Of a stretch of 64,000 nt of DNA, positions 56,835-64,000 are shown in pieces. The notes beneath the pieces are model-generated. The model did not search any database. It was not told the origin of the DNA and was given only the letters and a program-made list of their open reading frames with translations. The stretch's first letter is position 1, and each line of letters opens with the position of its first letter. The stretch comes from Saprospirales bacterium (GTDB taxonomy: Bacteria; Bacteroidota; Bacteroidia; Chitinophagales; Saprospiraceae), in assembly GCA_002698985.1 (NCBI GenBank), contig PAAY01000097.1, forward strand, positions 28,365 through 92,364, read 5' to 3'. Position numbers and translations under genes: made by a program.

Positions 56835-58571
56835 TCAATTCGCAAACACCATCCTTTTCGTGTCCATCACTTTGCCGTCCACGACGATGCTGTAAGCATA
56901 AACTCCAGTGACGTTGTATCCGTGGGTGTACAAGACGGTGTTGATGCCGGGTTGAAGTTGCACCGGCAGGCGTTTGATGGTGTTGCCGTTCAGGTCGGAA
57001 ATGGCGATGAAAGCTTCCCGGTAAACCGGCACATCGTGCACCATGAAATCGATGTTGGTGGCTTCGTCAAAGGGATTGGGGCGGTTCTGGAACAGTTCGA
57101 TGGGCTTGGCCGGAATTTCTTCGATCACTTCTCCGGTGGCATTCACGGTGGTAGGAATTTTTTCTCCTGAAAACAGGCTTTCGATGCCATTATCATCCAC
57201 AGCGGCCACGCTGACCCATCCGCCACCGGCTGGTTTTGGAACAGATGCCACGGCCGAGTTCACCGTCCAAATGCTGTCGAACTCATTGCTCAGCGAGCGA
57301 AAGAAAACCCGGTATTGGCCGTAGTTCTCGGGATCGTCGATGTTGACGTGCAGTAACTGATCGTCTTTTGTCGTCTCAAAATCAGGCGTTTTTGGGCCGA
57401 TGGCGGCCATGGCGGCTGCCACACCGTTGATGACGGCATTGCGCGACAGGTAGTTGAAATCCACGAAAAAGCTGTCGATCACCTGGTCGCCGTCGGTGTC
57501 CACCCCCAGGATGTCGGTGGTGGTGTGTTGGCGGTCGTGGTAGTCAGGATCGCTGGTGTTGGCGTTGCCGTGTTCATTGGCGGAAGTGAAGCGCATGGCC
57601 GGGTAGCCTTGTTGCCGGAAGGGAATGTGGTCGCCGCCGCGCCCCGTGCGGTCTTCAGCCGACATGATGGTGAGCAGCATCGGTACGCTGACCAGATCCT
57701 CCAATTCCTCCAGGTATTCCAGCTTGATGAAGCGGGCCAGTTGTTTGTGAGGAGAATTGATGCTGCCAGCTGAAAACAGCCGCACCTGGGTGCTGTCAAC
57801 GTGGTTGAGTCCGGGGCAGGATGGGGGAGAGGAGGTCTCCCCGCAGATGATACCCCCGACAATGTCGTTGTTCAGCACCGCACGGATTTTGATGCCCTTG
57901 TTTTTGGCGTATTTGGCGAAGGCATCGGCGCCGTAGAGGCCCTGTTCTTCGCCAATGGTGCACATGAAGACCACGGTCCTTTTCAGAGCCAGCCGGCTCA
58001 TCACCCTGGCCAGCTCTATGACCAGTGCCGACCCGCTGCCATTGTCTTCCATGCCATGGGCCTGGCAATCCACGTCGCAAACGCTTTCGCAGCGGCTGTC
58101 CAGGTGCGCCTCTATGAGGATCATGTCGTCGAGGTTGCCGTCGGTGCCCGGCAATACGGCAAACACATTCCGATGCTGCCCCATGCCGCAGATGTTGCGG
58201 TCGAATTGGAGGTAGGAGGGCAGCAGGCGCCCCTCGTTTTCCGAAGAAAACTGTTGGAATTTGCTGTACACCCATCGGCGCGCTGCGCCAATGCCGGTAG
58301 TGGCAGAACTGGTGTCGGAACCCGTGTTGCGGGTGTGAAAATCGTTCAGGACTTCGAGCCAGGCATGCAGGGAATCCGGCGACACCCCCTGCAGGATGTG
58401 CGAAACGATATCCGCCGGCTGGTCAATGACCTGCGTGGGCATATAATCCGCCGGGTTGTAATTGCCCAACATCACCTGCTCAGCCACCGGGTTGGTGGAA
58501 AGCATGTTGCTCTGTGCCAAAAGGGAAAGGGAAAAACAGGCAAAAACGACAAGGGTGTACAAACTTTTCAT
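56835..58571 (-). CDS. M28-family zinc peptidase, T9SS-sorted
   Basis: ATG 58571 gives MKSLYTLVVFACFSLSLLAQ, a signal peptide; the frame is open for a further 89 codons upstream without plausible sequence. The 578-residue product has an M28 catalytic domain. Zinc ligands are in IEAHLDSRC and MEDNGSGSALVIELARV (Asp), GEEQGLYGADAF (Glu pair) and RGGDHIPFRQQGYPAMRF (Asp and His). An FN3-like domain and a type A T9SS sorting domain (FQNRPNPFDEATNIDF... VMDTKRMVFAN) follow. It should be a surface or secreted aminopeptidase or carboxypeptidase. Confidence 0.9.
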   Translation of the reverse strand: MKSLYTLVVFACFSLSLLAQSNMLSTNPVAEQVMLGNYNPADYMPTQVIDQPADIVSHILQGVSPDSLHAWLEVLNDFHTRNTGSDTSSATTGIGAARRWVYSKFQQFSSENEGRLLPSYLQFDRNICGMGQHRNVFAVLPGTDGNLDDMILIEAHLDSRCESVCDVDCQAHGMEDNGSGSALVIELARVMSRLALKRTVVFMCTIGEEQGLYGADAFAKYAKNKGIKIRAVLNNDIVGGIICGETSSPPSCPGLNHVDSTQVRLFSAGSINSPHKQLARFIKLEYLEELEDLVSVPMLLTIMSAEDRTGRGGDHIPFRQQGYPAMRFTSANEHGNANTSDPDYHDRQHTTTDILGVDTDGDQVIDSFFVDFNYLSRNAVINGVAAAMAAIGPKTPDFETTKDDQLLHVNIDDPENYGQYRVFFRSLSNEFDSIWTVNSAVASVPKPAGGGWVSVAAVDDNGIESLFSGEKIPTTVNATGEVIEEIPAKPIELFQNRPNPFDEATNIDFMVHDVPVYREAFIAISDLNGNTIKRLPVQLQPGINTVLYTHGYNVTGVYAYSIVVDGKVMDTKRMVFAN

Positions 58572-58733
58572 AGTCGGGAGGTTTTGAGTTTGTAATTCGA
58601 GCAGAATGGGCCTAAGATAAGCAATCAGGCTGACGAAATGCAGATGGAGCGTACCCTGACGATTTTGTGTAGTGCAGCCGACAAGGTCAGAACCCGGAGT
58701 GATTTCATCACTCATCCCTGTTCTTGCACCCCC

Positions 58734-58763
58734 TTGCACAAATAAAAATTCCACCTTATCTTG
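58734..58763 (+). promoter_or_regulatory. Candidate promoter of the phase-variable T9SS protein
   Basis: TTG (58734-58736) and TATCTTG (58757-58763) with 20 nt between them approximate the consensus. The leader would be about 90-130 nt, depending on the start. The rest of 58572-58861 shows nothing further. Confidence 0.45.
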
Positions 58764-58861
58764 CACACCGAACGTTCCACCCGCCTGAAACACTGATATT
58801 ATCGGACATCTAAACCTGTTAAGAAAAATGTGCTGCATGCAGAAAACATCCTGTGGGCATT

Positions 58862-61800
58862 ATGGAAACTATTATTTCATCAACAAAAACTTTTTGCTAT
58901 GTCAAACCTCAAATTTTCTCCGAGCGGAAGGAGCTTGAGTGCTCGCTCCTTCATCCTTTTCTTTTCTTTTCTTTTCTTTTCTTTTCTTTTCTCGATACTG
59001 TAAGAGCGCAACCTGCGCCTGTAATACCTCCTGCTGACTTTGATTTCAGGGCCTGCCAGGTATCTGTTTACAATTCCAATGACTGCTACAGGATGGAATT
59101 TCCATTTCTGTTCGATTACGATGGAACATTGCAACCTGAACCAACGGAATTTGCAAGCAAGGAGATTCTAATTCAATTCAGCATTGTAAGTGATGGCGTT
59201 TTTGATATTGAAGCTACCAATGATGCCAATGCTAACCTCCCATCACTGTCATATTATCCCGGTTATGGCCTTTTCCATGAGGAATCTCCAAAAGTTATTT
59301 ATTATATCCTGACTTGCAATTCAGGATTTGCATGGGATATCCCATTTGGTGATCTTGGGACTTGCCAAATGCCGTTTTTGAAAACCGTGGTTATTGGAGA
59401 CCCCGGTGCTGATATTACTGTGCAAACGAATGTACAGGTCTTTATTCAGGATTGCATCAACAGTGAAGCCGTGAGTAGTGATTCTCCAAACTTTACCTGG
59501 CCGCAACCTATTAGCTGTTCCTCTGATTTGTCTGTTGAATTGTGGGGAATGCCTGCAGGTCCTGTTGATCCCCATGCGGAGGTTACACCTGCTGTCAGGA
59601 TTTACAATAATGGCACGACACCTGTAACCTTGACAGATCTGGATTTTCGCATAAGAATTACAGATGAGTACAACACGCTGCCGGATCCGATTTTGGAACC
59701 TAATACGAATCCCCCCGGTTCGCCGCCAGCTATTCACCAACAGGAAGGAGATGTGTATTATTACTATCTCAATTCTTTAGACCCGGGAAATATTATTCCT
59801 CCCGGTGGATTTACAACACTTCTCGCCACCTCTATTTTGCCACCGGAAGGTTTGGAGAATCTATTGGGAGAATCCAACGTCAGTCTGGAATTTGTTCGGT
59901 TAAACATTGCTGGAGGAAATTGCTGTGAATTGGATGTTTCTTCTGCCAAGGGAAGCATTGAGTTTCCAGGTGAGTTGCCTTGCGAAAACACGCCGATTGA
60001 CAATGTGAGTATAACGCTGGCTCCCTGGCCAAGTTCAGGTGGAATTAATTTGGAGGATTGCGAAATTGGATTCAGTGTATATGTCAATACAGCTCAGACA
60101 TTGACCGTTGATCGCCTTTTATTTGAGCTTGAAACTGAATTGACAGGCAATTTGTCGCTGAAAAAAATAATACCGGTTGGACTATCATGCACTTCAATGA
60201 CAACTTGCCCTTCTTCAGGAGGCAGTTGTTTGGAATGTGGGAGTAATTCTGCCTTTTTGAATTATGATGATGTGCTGAATCCGTTAACCATTTCAGACGG
60301 TGATGGATTTTTGGTGGTATTGAGCGGGTTGAATGGATCGCTCAATGATATTATTGTAAAAAAGGCAGCACTGAAGGTGCAGGGAATGGCGGATGCATGT
60401 ATTCCTTATGTGGTAGTCGACCCCTTATTGTCACAAAGTCTTCCGATGAGCAACGGCTGCAATTTTTGCAATGACTATTTCCTCGAAACTGGTGCTTATA
60501 CAGGTCCCCTGGAAGCATGCGAATCCGGGTTCTCGGTTAAACTTGTGGTTAACAATCCAGTTCAATTTGATCAATTAACCGTTCAGTTTACCTACCAAAC
60601 AACAGGGAATATTGTAATTACAGACATTGCAACTCCACTTTGTGGCATAACTAACAACTGTCCACCGGCCGGACAAACCCAACCCTGTGTCACGGTTGAT
60701 GGGAATAAAATCACCTATCAGGCCTGTCCGGCATTTGCAAGCCCAACTCAGGCTACTTTACTCGATGTAAAGTTTACGGGAGTTGGGTGTATAAGTGATA
60801 TAACATTCACAGATGAAACAAAGGTAGTATTGCCATTGCAGGGTGAATGTGTTCCGATGAATGTTACATCCAGCAGCCCTTTTCCGGTTTGTAATACCTG
60901 TTTCCAGGGAATGTATGTGATAGGGGGGGCTATTGAAACAGAAACAGGGAAGGCAGTAAAAATAGAGATTGATGACCCAAATGAGGGTATCTATATCCGG
61001 GGTGCTGATAATTCGAATAATTGTTCAGATATGTCGATCGGTTGCGAAGAAGGCATTGTAGCTACGGCCCCTTGTGGAAATTATGATTTGAATTTCATGT
61101 GTTCCGAAAATGCCTTTTTTTCGGTTAAGCCCATCAAAGATAATGGGGATGATCTAAATGGGGTGACTACCTTTGATTTGGTGTTGATTACAAAGCACAT
61201 CCTTGGAACTGAGTTATTGGACTCTCCCTATAAAATAATTGCTGCGGATGCAAATAAGTCTGGTACGATTACTACATTTGACTTAGTAGAAATCCGACGA
61301 TTGATACTATTCATTGAAACAACTTTCCCGAATAACACCTCATGGCGGTTTGTTGATGCTTCCTATTCTTTTCCAAATCCTTTGAATCCATGGGAAGATG
61401 AAGAGGGGTTTCCTGAATGCAGGTCGGTCAATTTGGCCCTCCAAAATGCAGACTTGGATGTTGATTTTGTGGCTGTCAAAATCGGTGATGTGAACAACAG
61501 TGTAAACGCTTGCACTAATTTCAGTGACATCATTGACGAAAGAAGCCAGCGCGTTGCGTTAAAAGTGGTTCCGAGCGACGAATTACCAATCAAGGCCGGG
61601 GAATTAATTGAATTAAACTTCCGTCTGGATAGTCCTGAACCACTCGTGGCCTGGCAAATGGGGTTGAAATTTGATCCCGCAGCATTGAAATTCGAAGAGG
61701 CGTTGCAGGATGGCCTCGAAAGATTTTCGCCACATAAAAACCTTGGTGCTACAGAGGCGAATGAGGGTAGGCTCAGATTATTGTGGTACGCTGAAGATGC

Positions 61801-62263
61801 CAGGCCCAATGAATTCAAAGCCACCGAAGACATATTCACTTTGAAATTCAGAGCGCTAAGACCGATTGAAGACCTGGAATCTGCATTTACCCTGGACGCC
61901 CGGGTGCTGCCTGTAGCAGCTTACAGGGAAGATGGTTCGGAATTGTCCATTCACATGGAATATTTTGATTTTGAAAAAAATATTTCTTTTAATGAACCGG
62001 ATGCTGAGACGTTGGCGGTGACACCTGTACCCAATCCATTCACAGATGAGTTGAAAATCATTGTTTCTATTTCTGAAGATGATTGGATCGTGGTGGAGGT
62101 TTTCGATGCACAAGGAAACCTGCATGCAAAGTGGCAGGGTGAGACTTTGAATAACAGAAGAGAGGTCATATTTAAAAATCCCAAAAATTGGAGCAGTGGA
62201 ATTTATTCCTACCGGGTCCGATCTGCTCGATATCAGGTGAGCGGTAAAGTTCTCAGGCAATAG
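58862..62263 (+). CDS. T9SS-sorted surface protein with dockerin-like and cohesin-like domains
   Basis: The frame is open from GTG 58853 and ATG 58862 to 62263 (about 1,133 residues). The N-terminus is unusual: a charged stretch (SERKELEC) and then an FLFFSFLFFSF core encoded by a (CTTTT)7 repeat, ending DTVRAQ, a plausible cleavage site. A second start, ATG 58899, begins MSNLKFSPSGRSLSARSFIL, a better signal peptide, but in the present repeat length it stops at 59001-59003. Cys-rich Ig-like segments follow, then a dockerin-like calcium motif (DANKSGTITTFDLVEIRR, ~790-815), a cohesin-like segment (~900-1040) and a type A sorting domain (VTPVPNPFTDELKI... KVLRQ). No enzyme motif is visible. 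Confidence 0.82.
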   Translation: METIISSTKTFCYVKPQIFSERKELECSLLHPFLFFSFLFFSFLDTVRAQPAPVIPPADFDFRACQVSVYNSNDCYRMEFPFLFDYDGTLQPEPTEFASKEILIQFSIVSDGVFDIEATNDANANLPSLSYYPGYGLFHEESPKVIYYILTCNSGFAWDIPFGDLGTCQMPFLKTVVIGDPGADITVQTNVQVFIQDCINSEAVSSDSPNFTWPQPISCSSDLSVELWGMPAGPVDPHAEVTPAVRIYNNGTTPVTLTDLDFRIRITDEYNTLPDPILEPNTNPPGSPPAIHQQEGDVYYYYLNSLDPGNIIPPGGFTTLLATSILPPEGLENLLGESNVSLEFVRLNIAGGNCCELDVSSAKGSIEFPGELPCENTPIDNVSITLAPWPSSGGINLEDCEIGFSVYVNTAQTLTVDRLLFELETELTGNLSLKKIIPVGLSCTSMTTCPSSGGSCLECGSNSAFLNYDDVLNPLTISDGDGFLVVLSGLNGSLNDIIVKKAALKVQGMADACIPYVVVDPLLSQSLPMSNGCNFCNDYFLETGAYTGPLEACESGFSVKLVVNNPVQFDQLTVQFTYQTTGNIVITDIATPLCGITNNCPPAGQTQPCVTVDGNKITYQACPAFASPTQATLLDVKFTGVGCISDITFTDETKVVLPLQGECVPMNVTSSSPFPVCNTCFQGMYVIGGAIETETGKAVKIEIDDPNEGIYIRGADNSNNCSDMSIGCEEGIVATAPCGNYDLNFMCSENAFFSVKPIKDNGDDLNGVTTFDLVLITKHILGTELLDSPYKIIAADANKSGTITTFDLVEIRRLILFIETTFPNNTSWRFVDASYSFPNPLNPWEDEEGFPECRSVNLALQNADLDVDFVAVKIGDVNNSVNACTNFSDIIDERSQRVALKVVPSDELPIKAGELIELNFRLDSPEPLVAWQMGLKFDPAALKFEEALQDGLERFSPHKNLGATEANEGRLRLLWYAEDARPNEFKATEDIFTLKFRALRPIEDLESAFTLDARVLPVAAYREDGSELSIHMEYFDFEKNISFNEPDAETLAVTPVPNPFTDELKIIVSISEDDWIVVEVFDAQGNLHAKWQGETLNNRREVIFKNPKNWSSGIYSYRVRSARYQVSGKVLRQ
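58956..58990 (+). repeat. Pentanucleotide microsatellite (CTTTT)7 inside a signal-peptide coding region
   Basis: Seven exact CTTTT units lie in the coding sequence of the preceding entry. Gain or loss of one unit shifts the frame; three units restore it. They encode the hydrophobic signal-peptide core (LFFSF per three units). Confidence 0.92.
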
Positions 62264-62291
62264 AGCGAATTAATCAAACCATTTTTTCGAT

Positions 62292-62344
62292 CTCCCCAAT
62301 GCCATATCCAACAGATATGGCATTGGGGAGTAAAAGTTTTTTTT
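62292..62344 (+). terminator. Strong terminator abutting the next start codon
   Basis: A perfect 17-bp stem (62292-62308 with 62314-62330, loop CAACA) followed by TAAAAGTTTTTTTT. It ends 2 nt before the ATG at 62347. Confidence 0.92.
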
Positions 62345-62346
62345 CC

Positions 62347-64000
62347 ATGCATCGTAATTTACTTTGTTTTTCAATATCCCTCCTCTTTTTTACACATATT
62401 GTTTGTGCAAAAATTCTGTATGTGAATGGAGCCGTTCAAGGTGGCAATCAGGATGGTACGTCCTGGATAAATGCCTACCCTCTGTTGCAAACAGCAATCA
62501 TCGAAGCTGTGTATGGGGACACGATTTGGGTAGCAAAAGGTACTTATACACCAACCACTGGCATCAATCGAAACATATCTTTTATTATTAAAAACGGTGT
62601 GAAAATGTATGGTGGTTTTGTGGGGATGGAAAATATGCTTGATGAAAGAGACTGGAAGGAAAATGAAACCATACTGAGTGGTGATATTGGAGTGATTGGG
62701 GATAGTTCAGACAATTCCTATACGGTACTTTATTGCAATTTTGCTGACTCTACCACCATAATTGACGGGTTCATCGTTACAGGAGGAAATGCAAACAATG
62801 CTTCAGGTTCTGTGCCACTATCGAGCCGTACAAAAAGTGGAGGAGGTTTGTACCTGGAGGGATCCTCTGCCAATGAGGACGTGCGTTTGAGAGTTTTAAA
62901 TTGTCTGTTTTTTCAGAATGAAGCTAAAGCCAACGGTGGAGGCGTGTATATGAGAAGCACGAACTCAGGTTCATGCAGTCCTAATTTCGAGAATTGTGTT
63001 TTTGAAAAAAATCATGCCTGGTATGGTGGTGGGATGTATAAGGAAGGCGGCAGTCTTAAACATGACATGGTTATCAAGAATTGTCGTTTTGAAAGTAATA
63101 CGGCTGATTTTTACGGTGGTGGGTTATGTTACAACAGCACATATGGAGATAAGGCGTTATCTTTGGTTGAATGTGAATTATTTCAAAATACTGGCGAATT
63201 AGCCGGGGCGTCCATATATCTGGACTTGTTTTCTTTGACATCGAAATTCTATGTTGCAAAATGTCATTTTGAAGATAATTTGTCAACAGGAGGATCAGAT
63301 ATAAGTCTGTTCGATTGGGTGGGCAATGATAACTTTAAAATTGAAGAAAGTGGATTTTATTTTAGCTCAGTAATTGAAGGTGCCTTAAGTCTTTATTATT
63401 CTGGAGGAGCAAATGTGAGTAAATGTTATTTTTTTGACAAAACCAATTTTTTGGGTGGCGTTCATTTGTCCTGTTTGAACTCGAGGCTAAAAATAGACGA
63501 TAGCTTTTTCAAAGGAAATGTTGAATCACCATATCGACAGTTTATGCAGTCTGGTGGAAGTAGTCATATTACTCTTTCTAACAGTACTTTTATTGATTGT
63601 GATGGTCCTTTAAGTGAATTTTATGTTCATAATTCTGATGCTGAAATAATATCTGAAATTGACTTTGTAAACTTAATGGTGTATGGAAGCAAATTGGCAC
63701 CGACTGGCTATTTAGTTGATATCAGTAAAGGGGCTACAATTACCTTTTCAAACACCTTTATTGATATCCCAGATTGCTCTTTTAGCGTAGAGCCAGGAAG
63801 TTCTTCCGGTACTGTAATATGTGGTTTAGGAAATATCTTCAATGAAACCCCCATGTTCCTCGACACCGCCGCCGGTGACTACCGCCTGCACCCCTGCTCA
63901 CCGGCCCGGGATGCCGGCGACAACAGCATCATCGACTCCCTCGGCATTCTGACCGACATCGCCGGACAGCCCCGCATCCAGGGCGGCACGGTGGACATGG
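62347..64000 (+). CDS. Secreted right-handed beta-helix protein, 3' end outside window
   Basis: The frame is open from ATG 62347 to the window end (551 codons) without a stop. MHRNLLCFSISLLFFTHIVCA is a signal peptide, and the mature protein starts ILYVNGAVQGGNQDGTSW, the usual opening of polymorphic outer-membrane-type beta-helix proteins. Repeated GGGLYL, GGGVYM, GGGMYK and GGGLCY turns with CxF strands mark a right-handed beta-helix over ~60-480. The end carries DYRLHPCSPARDAGDNSI, the common closing segment, so a sorting domain probably lies beyond the window. Base composition changes from AT-rich to GC-rich near 63845. Surface adhesion or polysaccharide binding is inference. Confidence 0.85.
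   Translation, partial: MHRNLLCFSISLLFFTHIVCAKILYVNGAVQGGNQDGTSWINAYPLLQTAIIEAVYGDTIWVAKGTYTPTTGINRNISFIIKNGVKMYGGFVGMENMLDERDWKENETILSGDIGVIGDSSDNSYTVLYCNFADSTTIIDGFIVTGGNANNASGSVPLSSRTKSGGGLYLEGSSANEDVRLRVLNCLFFQNEAKANGGGVYMRSTNSGSCSPNFENCVFEKNHAWYGGGMYKEGGSLKHDMVIKNCRFESNTADFYGGGLCYNSTYGDKALSLVECELFQNTGELAGASIYLDLFSLTSKFYVAKCHFEDNLSTGGSDISLFDWVGNDNFKIEESGFYFSSVIEGALSLYYSGGANVSKCYFFDKTNFLGGVHLSCLNSRLKIDDSFFKGNVESPYRQFMQSGGSSHITLSNSTFIDCDGPLSEFYVHNSDAEIISEIDFVNLMVYGSKLAPTGYLVDISKGATITFSNTFIDIPDCSFSVEPGSSSGTVICGLGNIFNETPMFLDTAAGDYRLHPCSPARDAGDNSIIDSLGILTDIAGQPRIQGGTVDM

Overview
The window looks like a chromosomal segment of a Bacteroidota bacterium, probably of the Saprospiraceae type (inference). 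The reasons are at least six proteins with type IX secretion system (T9SS) C-terminal sorting domains of type A or B, a FecI-like sigma / FecR / STN-domain TonB receptor triad, and promoter-like sites fitting TTTG-N~20-TAnnTTTG. I saw no tRNA, rRNA, CRISPR array, prophage or transposase.

Layout. 1-13.8 kb: a partial T9SS cargo protein, a lipoprotein gamma-glutamyltransferase, RNase R, a tail-anchored hypothetical, a PKD-domain T9SS protein, an AT-richer pair of envelope proteins, a DUF819 membrane protein, and DNA polymerase III delta with a small secreted protein. 14-18.5 kb: the ECF sigma / anti-sigma / TonB-dependent receptor cassette. 18.6-35.4 kb: an EVE-domain protein, then a long exopolysaccharide locus. 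This holds a single-domain response regulator, an initiating sugar transferase fused to a pseudo-receiver, glycosyltransferases, an MBOAT O-acyltransferase bracketed by two SGNH proteins, a Wzc-like copolymerase, a Wzx flippase, a methyltransferase, a GT4 glycosyltransferase, a 42-codon membrane protein and a Wzy-like polymerase/ligase. The locus is interrupted by one opposite-strand gene (26360-27196) whose product resembles bacterial gasdermins, the pore-forming cell-death effectors; no protease gene adjoins it. 35.4-41.5 kb: an aldehyde dehydrogenase, rpsO-pnp and an amidase. 41.6-49 kb: a CotH-kinase/lamin-tail T9SS protein and a 1.5-kilo-residue SprB-repeat adhesin. 49-58.6 kb: SppA, a C1 peptidase, glycerol-3-phosphate dehydrogenase, RecQ and an M28 peptidase. 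58.8-64 kb: AT-rich T9SS-type surface proteins. One has a (CTTTT)7 repeat inside its signal-peptide coding region and looks phase variable. The last, a beta-helix protein, runs off the window.

The spacers between genes are unusually rich in repeats: arrays of 3-4-nt-loop hairpins joined by TTTA-like linkers (1.1 kb and 51.0 kb), a 10-bp-period GGATTATGGA family in several spacers, two inverted-repeat-bounded elements flanking recQ, and several smaller repeated palindromes.

The central genes read as one pathway. The pseudo-receiver sugar transferase would start a lipid-linked glycan. The glycosyltransferases extend it, the MBOAT/SGNH genes could acylate it, Wzx flips it, and Wzy with the Wzc-like protein polymerises and exports it. 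Functional calls rest on motifs read by eye; no database search was run.
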